A stretch of DNA of 5,097 nucleotides, taken from assembly GCA_017383785.1 (NCBI GenBank), contig JAFNVD010000112.1:1-5097 (forward strand). Direction: 5' to 3'. Within the stretch, counting starts at the first letter, position 1. The number at the start of each line of letters is the position of its first letter. This stretch comes from Peptococcaceae bacterium (GTDB lineage Bacteria > Bacillota > Peptococcia > Peptococcales > Peptococcaceae). This document shows, piece after piece, positions 1 to 5,097 of this stretch. The translations under genes were made by a program, and so were the position numbers. Under the pieces are notes generated by a model. That model did no database searches, was not told the origin of the DNA, and saw only the letters and a list, made by a program, of their open reading frames with translations.

Positions 1-299
1 TGATTGATGATACCAAGCCGTATGAAATTTTCCATCCGGAATATACTTGGAAACGGAAAACGGTAACCAATTTTATTGCGAAACCATTGCAAGTGCCGAT
101 TTTTGAAAAAGGAAAATGTGTATACGAATCCCCTGATTTAAGGACAATACAGCAGTTCTGCAAAGAGCAAATTGATACTTTGTGGGATGAAATGCTGCGC
201 TTCGAGAATCCGCACAAATATTATGTAGATTTATCACAAAATTTGTGGGATTTAAAACATGCATTGCTACAGAAGTATTGTGTAGATTGTTTTAGATAA
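1..299 (+). CDS. pncB: Nicotinate phosphoribosyltransferase, C-terminal part (5' end outside window)
   Basis: This is the last 98 codons of a gene that begins before the window; the first full codon is at position 3 and the TAA stop is at 297-299. The product joins nicotinate to PRPP to make nicotinate mononucleotide in the cytoplasm, the first step of NAD salvage from nicotinate (family knowledge). The visible part matches the family's C-terminal domain: a PYEIFHPEYTWK-like segment, then QVPIFEKGKCVYESPDL, a helical stretch with LWDEMLRFENPHKYYVDLS, and the ending LWDLKHALL. The FxNPHxYxVDLSxxLWDLK pattern is typical of the longer (about 480-residue) enzymes common in Bacillota. The catalytic core is not visible, so activity cannot be judged. 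A TTG at 87 in the same frame is an internal leucine, not a start. A 240-base gap and a hairpin with a T-run follow, so it probably belongs to a different transcription unit from the genes downstream. Confidence 0.9.
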   Translation, partial: IDDTKPYEIFHPEYTWKRKTVTNFIAKPLQVPIFEKGKCVYESPDLRTIQQFCKEQIDTLWDEMLRFENPHKYYVDLSQNLWDLKHALLQKYCVDCFR

Positions 300-324
300 A
301 AGCGACACGAATGTGATAGGCGCA

Positions 325-360
325 ACAGCAGGAAAACAGAACAGCAAGCGGGAAAATAGA
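325..360. repeat. Imperfect tandem repeat, two purine-rich units
   Basis: Two adjacent units can be aligned by eye. Unit 1 (325-340) reads ACAGCAGGAAAACAGA. Unit 2 (341-360) reads ACAGCAAGCGGGAAAATAGA. They agree at 15 of 16 aligned bases (one C/T change), and unit 2 carries four extra bases (AGCG). The repeat lies just after the pncB stop in noncoding DNA. It looks like a short local duplication; no function can be assigned. Confidence 0.5.
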
Positions 361-383
361 ATAGAGAACATGTTTGATAGAAT

Positions 384-479
384 GCGGAAGCAATGCAGTG
401 GCTGCAGAACATAAAAGAGAATACCGGCATGGGTGTCGGAATGTTATGTTTTGTTTCTATTGTTGCTTCCGCTGTTTTT
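384..479 (+). terminator. Long three-tier hairpin with T-run after pncB (terminator or structured RNA)
   Basis: Three nested stems can be paired by eye. The outer stem is a perfect 10 bp: GCGGAAGCAA (384-393) with TTGCTTCCGC (463-472). Two G-U pairs extend it inward. The middle stem is 11 bp with two G-U pairs (404-414 with 444-454). The apical stem is 6 bp with one G-U pair (424-429 with 434-439) and closes a TGGG loop at 430-433. The outer stem is followed at once by TGTTTTT (473-479). A stem plus T-run downstream of a stop codon suggests an intrinsic terminator for pncB. The structure is much longer than a normal terminator, though, so it could also be a structured leader or small RNA ahead of the two-component genes. 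A small local hairpin (394-398 with 402-406) would compete with the middle stem. It overlaps the possible small ORF at 393-521. Confidence 0.5.
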
Positions 480-521
480 ATACAGAAACCAACAGTACCA
501 TTGAACTTACGAGGAACTTAA
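393..521 (+). CDS. Possible 42-residue small single-span membrane protein
   Basis: An ATG at 393 opens 42 codons ending in TAA at 519-521. I do not recognise the product. It has a short polar start (MQWLQNIKENTG), a hydrophobic run of about 17 residues (roughly residues 14-30, GVGMLCFVSIVASAVFI), and a polar tail with one Lys and one Arg (QKPTVPLNLRGT). This is the profile of a one-pass membrane peptide. A GGAAG sits at 386-390 but only two bases before the ATG, which is tight. An in-frame ATG at 429 would give 30 residues with a weaker upstream signal. The stop lies 18 bases before the response regulator start, so if real it would be the first gene of that operon. Against it: it is short, initiation signals are poor, and it shares DNA with a long inverted repeat. 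It may be chance. Confidence 0.25.
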   Translation: MQWLQNIKENTGMGVGMLCFVSIVASAVFIQKPTVPLNLRGT

Positions 522-529
522 GAGAGGAG
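522..529 (+). promoter_or_regulatory. Ribosome binding site of the response regulator gene
   Basis: GAGAGGAG lies here, 10 bases before the ATG at 540. The spacing is slightly long but supports that start. Another ATG at 535 is out of frame with the regulator and is not used for it. Confidence 0.65.
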
Positions 530-539
530 TCGCGATGCT

Positions 540-1247
540 ATGCAGGATGTCATTTTAGTAGTGGAAGATGAGAACAATATTCGTGCCAATATGATTGCAT
601 TTTTAGAAGCGGAGGGATTTGAAGCCATACCGGCAAAGGATGGGGCAGAAGCGCTTAAGTTATTCTCTGATAGAATTCCGGATTTGGTGATTCTTGACTT
701 GATGCTGCCAAAAGTGGATGGCTTGGAAGTGTGCAAAACAATTCGCAGGGATTCTAATGTACCAATCATTATGGTAACAGCTCGCGATGAAGAAATTGAC
801 AAGCTGTTGGGGTTAGAGCTGGGTGCGGATGATTATATTACAAAACCGTTTAGTTTGCGTGAATTGAAAGCACGTATTAAGGCAGTTTTGCGACGCACCA
901 AATCCGGTGTAGTGAAAAGCAATGAAGAAGAAATTCTGACATTTGGTAATTTAGAGGTGAATTTAGATCGGCGTGAAGTGAAAAAAGATGGCGAAATTAT
1001 TGATTTAACACCATCGGAGTATTCCATTCTCACTACGTTATGTCAGAATGTTGGACGGCCGTACAGCAGACTGCAGCTGTTAAATGCTACGCTGGGGGAA
1101 AGCTATGCCGGGTATGAACGTGCCATTGATACCCATGTAAGTAATCTGCGTAAAAAAATTGAACCAAATCCGCAAAAACCGGTATACATTTTGACGGTTT
1201 ATGGTCTTGGTTATAAATTTGGTGATCAGTATGAAGTTGACCAGTAA
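540..1247 (+). CDS. OmpR/PhoB-family two-component response regulator
   Basis: This 235-residue protein is a cytoplasmic DNA-binding transcription regulator switched by phosphorylation from a histidine kinase, almost certainly the one encoded next. Residues 1-118 or so form the receiver domain: acidic pair E9-D10, phosphate-accepting D53 in LVILDLMLPKVDG, T80 in MVTAR, and K102 in the YITKPF motif. Residues about 130-230 form the winged-helix output domain: LTPSEYSILTTL, the recognition-helix region around 193-207 (ERAIDTHVSNLRKKI), and the closing wing YGLGYKF at 221-227. Length and layout are normal for the family and all switch residues are intact. The start at 540 is backed by GAGAGGAG upstream. 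The 3' end overlaps the kinase gene, implying co-transcription and coupled translation. The target genes and the signal cannot be read from the sequence, so no gene symbol is given. It looks general enough to belong to several subfamilies (BaeR-, PhoP- or CpxR-like). Confidence 0.95.
   Translation: MQDVILVVEDENNIRANMIAFLEAEGFEAIPAKDGAEALKLFSDRIPDLVILDLMLPKVDGLEVCKTIRRDSNVPIIMVTARDEEIDKLLGLELGADDYITKPFSLRELKARIKAVLRRTKSGVVKSNEEEILTFGNLEVNLDRREVKKDGEIIDLTPSEYSILTTLCQNVGRPYSRLQLLNATLGESYAGYERAIDTHVSNLRKKIEPNPQKPVYILTVYGLGYKFGDQYEVDQ
1221..1226 (+). promoter_or_regulatory. Ribosome binding site that sets the kinase start at 1231
   Basis: GGTGAT matches the 3' part of the consensus AAGGAGGTGAT and ends four bases before the ATG at 1231, which is correct spacing for that part of the consensus. 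It lies inside the end of the regulator gene. It favours 1231 over the in-frame upstream ATG at 1201. Confidence 0.6.
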
Positions 1248-2577
1248 AATTAGTGTCATTCTTGTGGTACTGGTACTCATGAGTGGCTGTTTAATTGGGG
1301 TTCTTTGTGTCGAGAATGTCAGCGAGGCCTTTGATGCATATTTGTTTGACAATTATGAGGTTATGCTGGATGAATGGGCAAGGACTTTTGTAGCTTACTA
1401 TGCCCATAATGGCAGTTGGAATGGGATTGAGTATTTTGGCCGTGTGGTAGGTCTAGAGCAATCAGGGGTTGTGCTAAGCGATTTGAATGGGCGTATTCTG
1501 TATCACTTTGACAGAGACTATGTAGGACGGCATGTGCCGCAGGAAATTTTTTCTCGTGGTTATTTATTGCGCGTTGACCATCAAGTAATCGGGATTTTGT
1601 ATCCTGCTGCTTTGTTTGGCGATACCTTTACAATAATGCAAGAAGAGTTTGCAAAAGCGATGATGGGTGGTATTGCAAAAGGGGTTTTGATTATCAGTCT
1701 GTTTGCCATTGTGATTGGAATCGGGCTTTCTGTAAGTATTGCCACACCGCTAAAAGAGTTGACACAAGCAACAAAACGAATGGCGAAAGGGCGATTTTCA
1801 GAGCCGCTTCCGATTTACGGCAATGATGAAATAAGTGATTTGTCTCGTTCGTTCAATAGTATGGCAAATGAATTAGAGAAAAGTACGGAATTGCGGCAGC
1901 AAATGGTGGCCGATATCAGTCATGAATTGCGTACACCGTTAACGGTACTATCCGGGAAGCTTGAATTTACCTTGGAACAAAACAGACCGCTGGAACCGGA
2001 AGAAGTGGCGGTTTTGTACGATGAGGTAATTCGCTTGCGCGGCTTGGTAGGAGAGCTTCAAGATTTGAGCAGACTGGAAGCGGGGCATGCGATGCTGGAT
2101 AAAACCCTGATAGCATTTCCGGCATATTTTTCTGATTTTCAAGTATTGCTTGAAGCAGAAGCGGAAAGCCGTAATATAGATTTATGTGTGGATATTGCAT
2201 CGGATGTAGAATATTGTTATGCTGATCCAAAACGCTTGAAGCAGATTATCCTGAATTTGATTAATAATGCGTTTCGATATACAGCAGAAGGCGGTATAGT
2301 GACAGTTCGTGTATGGCAAGATAAGAATGAGTTTTATTTTTCTGTGCAAGATACCGGTATTGGAATTGCATCGGATGAATTAGATCGCATTTTTGAACGA
2401 TTTTATCGTACAGATCAGTCTCGCGATCGTGAAAGTGGCGGGAGTGGTCTAGGACTTGCCATTACAAAAGCATTGGTAGATGCCCATGATGGCTGGATCA
2501 AAGTAGCCAGCCGATTGCATGAAGGTACTACTTTTACAGTGATGCTGCCACATTGGAATGGTATGGATGCAAAATAA
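1231..2577 (+). CDS. Membrane sensor histidine kinase (HAMP-HisKA-HATPase), BaeS-like architecture
   Basis: This 448-residue inner-membrane kinase is the likely partner of the preceding regulator. Domains in order: first membrane helix at about 7-27; an outside sensor region of about 120 residues (28-147); second membrane helix at about 148-170; HAMP linker at about 171-223; the HisKA dimerisation helix with phospho-accepting H231 in DISHELRTPL; then the ATP-binding domain. That domain has an N-box (LNLINNAFRY, N342/N346), a G1 box DTGIG at 374-378, an F-box around FERFYRTD, and a G2 box GGSGLGLA at 403-410. All catalytic motifs are present, so it should be active. The sensor segment contains YYAHNGSWNG (56-65) and GVVLSDLNGRILY (79-91), resembling the outside region of BaeS-like kinases; the ligand is unknown. 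I chose ATG 1231 (MKLTSKIS) because it has a ribosome binding site and puts a basic start just before the membrane helix. It overlaps the regulator by 17 bases. The in-frame ATG at 1201 would add ten residues deep inside the regulator. Confidence 0.95.
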   Translation: MKLTSKISVILVVLVLMSGCLIGVLCVENVSEAFDAYLFDNYEVMLDEWARTFVAYYAHNGSWNGIEYFGRVVGLEQSGVVLSDLNGRILYHFDRDYVGRHVPQEIFSRGYLLRVDHQVIGILYPAALFGDTFTIMQEEFAKAMMGGIAKGVLIISLFAIVIGIGLSVSIATPLKELTQATKRMAKGRFSEPLPIYGNDEISDLSRSFNSMANELEKSTELRQQMVADISHELRTPLTVLSGKLEFTLEQNRPLEPEEVAVLYDEVIRLRGLVGELQDLSRLEAGHAMLDKTLIAFPAYFSDFQVLLEAEAESRNIDLCVDIASDVEYCYADPKRLKQIILNLINNAFRYTAEGGIVTVRVWQDKNEFYFSVQDTGIGIASDELDRIFERFYRTDQSRDRESGGSGLGLAITKALVDAHDGWIKVASRLHEGTTFTVMLPHWNGMDAK

Positions 2578-2597
2578 AAATGAATTGATATTTTCAC

Positions 2598-2605
2598 GGA
2601 GGTGA
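2598..2605 (+). promoter_or_regulatory. Strong ribosome binding site of rnr, fixing its start at 2611
   Basis: GGAGGTGA is a near-perfect Shine-Dalgarno sequence five bases before the ATG at 2611. The in-frame GTG at 2602 is part of this site, so it cannot be the start. Confidence 0.85.
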
Positions 2606-2610
2606 AGCAA

Positions 2611-4737
2611 ATGCTGACAAAAGAAGAAATTGTACAATATATGGAGCAGCAGGCGGTGCGTCCGTTGAGTGAGGAAGAATTGGCAGGCGCCTTTGCAGTG
2701 GATACTGTGGAGGGACTGGTGCAGTTAAAAGGATTACTGAAAGAATTGGAAAGCGATGGCTCGCTGGTATTAAGTCGTAAAAATCGCTATGGCAGGCCGG
2801 CGCAGTTTAATTTGTTACTTGGTCGAATCAGTCGTCACCCAAAGGGATTTGGCTTTTTGGTGCAAGATGATCCGGAAGTAGAGGACATCTTTATTCCTGC
2901 TTCTGAACTAAATGGTGCGATGAATGGAGATAGAGTCATTGTGCGTATGAAGCGTGAAGCTACAGCCAAGTCTCGTGCTGAGGGCGAAGTGATTCGTATT
3001 TTGCAACGTAAAGTGCAGCAGGTTGTTGGGACCTTTGAAAGCAGCCGCCATTTTGGTTTTGTAATACCGGATGATAAGCGATTCGGAAGCGATATTTTTA
3101 TTCCAAAGGAACAATTTAATGGTGCCAGACACAATATGAAAGTGCTTGTGGAAATTACACAGTGGCCTGAAAAAAATCGCAGTGCAGAAGGTAAAGTGGT
3201 GCAGGTAATTGGCAAAAAAGATGCCCCGGGTGTAGATATTCTATCTATTATTATGGGCCATGACTTGCCACAGGCCTTTTCGGCAGAGGCTTTAATACAA
3301 GCAGAAAACATACCAGATGTGATTCCGCAAGAGGAAATGGATAGACGCCAGGATTTGCGGGATGTATTGATGATTACCATTGATGGCGCAGATGCGAAAG
3401 ACTTAGATGATGCCGTAAGTGTAAAACGTTTAGAAAATGGGAACTATTTACTGGGAGTACACATTGCCGATGTAGGTCATTATGTAACAGAAGGCAGTGC
3501 ATTGGATAAGGATGCTTTGGAACGAGCTACCAGTGTCTATTTGATAGATCGCGTGATTCCAATGTTACCGCAGAAACTTTCCAATGGTATTTGTAGTCTA
3601 AATGCAGGGGAAGACCGATTAGCCATGACGTGTATGATGGAAATCAATGCACAAGGTGTGGTGGTTTCTCATGAAATTATGGAATCGGTAATCCGTGTAA
3701 ATTATCGCATGACATATCAAGATGTAACCAAGATGTTGACGGAACAGGATGCGGTGCTTTGTGAAGCCTACGCGGAAATTTTACCGATGTTAAAAAATAT
3801 GGAACAGTTACAGCATATACTGGAACGTAAACGCAAAATTCGTGGAGCCATTGAGTTTCATGCGCCGGAGAGCAAAGTGATTTTGGATAAAAAAGGTCAT
3901 CCGGTACGAATTGAATGGCGCGAACAAGGTATTGCAGATAAAATTATCGAAGAATTTATGTTGTGCGCCAATGAGACAGTAGCAGAACATTATTTTTGGA
4001 TGGAAGTTCCGTTCTTATACCGTGTGCATGAAGAACCTAAAATGGAAAATGTAGTAGATGTAAATGCGTTTTTGCAGGCATTTGGCTATAGCATGAAAGG
4101 GACAGGCAATACAATTCATTCGAAAGCTTATCAGAAAGTCGTGGAGGCTGTGGCGGGAAAACCGGAAGAAATGATGATTAATACAGTAATGCTACGTTCG
4201 ATGCAGCATGCTCGGTATGACACGGAAGCCCTTGGTCACTTTGGGCTGGCTGCGCAGTATTATTCTCATTTTACTTCACCGATTCGTCGTTATCCGGATT
4301 TGGCCATTCATCGTGTGATAAAAGAGTTGATTCGCAATGAAAACCGAATGGATGAAAAGAGATTGACGATGCTGAAAGGAAAAATGCAGCATTATGCAGA
4401 ACAATCTTCTATACGAGAAAAGATTGCCGAAGAAGCGGAACGGGAAAGTGTAGAATTAAAGAAAATCGAGTACATGAAACCGTATGTTGGTGAAAGTTTT
4501 TCTGCAAAAATCAGCGGTGTAACGAATTTTGGCATATTTGTTCAGTTGGAAAACTCTGTGGAAGGGTTGGTGCACATTTCTACGCTGATTGATGATTTTT
4601 ATCAATTTCAACAAGAAAGTTATTCTTTGATAGGGGAACATACACGCAAGGTATATCGTCTCGGCCAGGATATCAAAGTGCGATTGACCAGAGTGAGCGT
4701 AGAAGATCGCCAGATAGATTTTGAGGTGATAAAATAA
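2611..4737 (+). CDS. rnr: Ribonuclease R (3'-5' exoribonuclease)
   Basis: This 708-residue cytoplasmic enzyme degrades RNA processively from the 3' end, including structured RNA. In known bacteria it serves in rRNA turnover and destroys faulty mRNA during trans-translation. Domains in order: an N-terminal winged-helix region (about 1-68); a first cold-shock/OB domain (about 71-130, with RHPKGFGFLVQD); a second one (about 139-200, with GTFESSRHFGFVIPDD); the RNB catalytic domain (about 248-580); and an S1 RNA-binding domain (about 627-707, with GVTNFGIFVQL and EGLVHIS). The catalytic metal-binding aspartates are D258, D264, D266 and D267 in TIDGADAKDLDDAVSV, spaced as in E. coli RNase R. The conserved HFTSPIRRYPDL motif is at 553-564. 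The helical N-terminus and two cold-shock domains together favour RNase R over RNase II. The protein stops right after S1, without the lysine-rich tail seen in the E. coli and B. subtilis enzymes. The gene lies 33 bases after the kinase gene and two bases before smpB. Confidence 0.97.
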   Translation: MLTKEEIVQYMEQQAVRPLSEEELAGAFAVDTVEGLVQLKGLLKELESDGSLVLSRKNRYGRPAQFNLLLGRISRHPKGFGFLVQDDPEVEDIFIPASELNGAMNGDRVIVRMKREATAKSRAEGEVIRILQRKVQQVVGTFESSRHFGFVIPDDKRFGSDIFIPKEQFNGARHNMKVLVEITQWPEKNRSAEGKVVQVIGKKDAPGVDILSIIMGHDLPQAFSAEALIQAENIPDVIPQEEMDRRQDLRDVLMITIDGADAKDLDDAVSVKRLENGNYLLGVHIADVGHYVTEGSALDKDALERATSVYLIDRVIPMLPQKLSNGICSLNAGEDRLAMTCMMEINAQGVVVSHEIMESVIRVNYRMTYQDVTKMLTEQDAVLCEAYAEILPMLKNMEQLQHILERKRKIRGAIEFHAPESKVILDKKGHPVRIEWREQGIADKIIEEFMLCANETVAEHYFWMEVPFLYRVHEEPKMENVVDVNAFLQAFGYSMKGTGNTIHSKAYQKVVEAVAGKPEEMMINTVMLRSMQHARYDTEALGHFGLAAQYYSHFTSPIRRYPDLAIHRVIKELIRNENRMDEKRLTMLKGKMQHYAEQSSIREKIAEEAERESVELKKIEYMKPYVGESFSAKISGVTNFGIFVQLENSVEGLVHISTLIDDFYQFQQESYSLIGEHTRKVYRLGQDIKVRLTRVSVEDRQIDFEVIK
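4723..4730 (+). promoter_or_regulatory. Ribosome binding site of smpB inside the end of rnr
   Basis: GAGGTGAT lies within the last codons of rnr, about ten bases before the smpB ATG at 4740. Ribosomes finishing rnr would cover or expose it, which suggests coupled translation. Confidence 0.7.
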
Positions 4738-4739
4738 TT

Positions 4740-5097
4740 ATGAAAGTAATTGCAGAAAATAGAAAAGCGAGACATGACTATACAATTGAAGAGACATTTG
4801 AAGCAGGGATTGAACTGAAAGGTACAGAAGTCAAATCTATGCGAGGCGGGCGTGTTAATTTTAAAGACAGTTTTGCCATTGTTGAAAATGGTGAATTGTT
4901 TATTTATGGTATGCACATTAGCCCGTATGAGCAAGGGAACATTTTTAATGTTGATCCACTGCGTCCGCGTAAACTTTTAATGCACAAAAAAGAAATTATG
5001 CGTTTGCTAGGGAAGACAAGAGAACAGGGGCTCACATTGGTACCTTTAAAAGCGTACTTCAAAAAAGACAAAATAAAAATTGAACTGGCTTTAGCAA
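4740..5097 (+). CDS. smpB: SmpB, tmRNA-binding protein (3' end outside window)
   Basis: The first 119 codons are present and the frame is still open at the window edge; the family is usually about 150-160 residues. SmpB binds tmRNA (SsrA) and guides it into the empty A site of stalled ribosomes, starting trans-translation. Family signatures are clear: NRKARHDYTIEETFEAGI (7-24), LKGTEVKSMR (26-35), GRVNFKDSFA, PLRPRKLLMHKKEI, and the late strand region ending LVPLKAYFKKDKIKIELALA. This is the OB-fold body that binds tmRNA. The missing part should hold the end of that body (usually GK-rich) and the basic C-terminal tail that enters the mRNA channel. The start at 4740 is the only ATG matching the family N-terminus and has a ribosome binding site inside rnr. 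Two bases separate it from the rnr stop, so both are almost certainly co-transcribed. The ssrA gene is often close by in Bacillota but is not in this window. Confidence 0.97.
   Translation, partial: MKVIAENRKARHDYTIEETFEAGIELKGTEVKSMRGGRVNFKDSFAIVENGELFIYGMHISPYEQGNIFNVDPLRPRKLLMHKKEIMRLLGKTREQGLTLVPLKAYFKKDKIKIELALA

Noticed and set aside
374..484. Promoter-like pieces: TTGATA at 374-379, TAGAAT at 378-383, TATACA at 479-484
   Set aside because: None forms a -35/-10 pair with 16-18 bases between; the boxes overlap or are wrongly spaced, so no promoter is called for the two-component genes.
374..571. 65-codon + strand ORF across the intergenic gap and the regulator start
   Set aside because: It starts at a TTG, is rich in Cys and Arg in a way typical of random frames, has no ribosome binding site and runs into the well-supported regulator gene in another frame.
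1201..1230. ATG at 1201 as the kinase start
   Set aside because: It lacks a ribosome binding site and would lengthen the overlap with the regulator to 47 bases; ATG 1231 has GGTGAT at good spacing.
1276..1293. Lipobox-like LMSGC in the first membrane helix of the kinase (Cys20)
   Set aside because: Position -3 is Met rather than the usual Leu, and the rest of the protein is a standard two-helix sensor kinase, so lipoprotein processing is unlikely.
2602..2610. GTG at 2602 as an earlier rnr start
   Set aside because: The GTG is part of the GGAGGTGA ribosome binding site, which is correctly spaced for the ATG at 2611.
2578..2610. Possible terminator or promoter between the kinase gene and rnr
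   Set aside because: The 33 bases contain no hairpin and no paired promoter boxes, only A/T-rich sequence and the rnr ribosome binding site.
2835..3380. 181-codon minus-strand ORF opposite rnr
   Set aside because: It lies entirely within a strongly conserved RNase R coding region, shows no recognisable domain and is best explained as a shadow of codon use on the other strand.
4620..4934. 104-codon minus-strand ORF opposite the rnr/smpB junction
   Set aside because: It covers two clear + strand genes, and its translation has no recognisable family features.

Overview
The window is ordinary bacterial chromosome, with all recognisable genes on the + strand and closely packed. The organism looks like a Bacillota (Firmicutes) of low-to-middle G+C. 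The reasons are the strong GGAGGTGA-type ribosome binding sites, the long-form nicotinate phosphoribosyltransferase C-terminus, and the rnr-smpB pair known from that phylum. A Negativicutes-like anaerobe is possible, but that is a guess the sequence does not prove.

Layout: (1) positions 1-299 hold the 3' end of a nicotinate phosphoribosyltransferase gene (NAD salvage). (2) 300-539 is a 240-base gap with no clear housekeeping promoter. It contains an imperfect tandem repeat (325-360), a long three-tier inverted repeat ending in a T-run (384-479), and a possible 42-codon small membrane protein ORF (393-521). The last two overlap, so they are partly competing readings of the same DNA. (3) 540-2577 encodes a two-component system: an OmpR/PhoB-type response regulator, then a membrane histidine kinase whose start overlaps the regulator by 17 bases. 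(4) 2611-4737 encodes ribonuclease R. (5) 4740 to the window end encodes the first 119 residues of SmpB, the tmRNA partner protein; its 3' end is cut off by the window.

The gaps from the regulator onward are an overlap of 17 bases, then 33 bases, then 2 bases, with no terminator-like hairpin between them. One transcript covering regulator, kinase, rnr and smpB is therefore plausible. RNase R and SmpB act together in ribosome rescue by trans-translation: SmpB-tmRNA frees stalled ribosomes and RNase R degrades the faulty mRNA. Two-component genes directly upstream raise the possibility that this quality-control pair shares transcription with a signal-responsive system, though the arrangement may only reflect local gene order.

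I saw no tRNA, rRNA, CRISPR array, insertion sequence, transposase, phage gene or frameshifted gene. The least explained part is the 300-539 gap.
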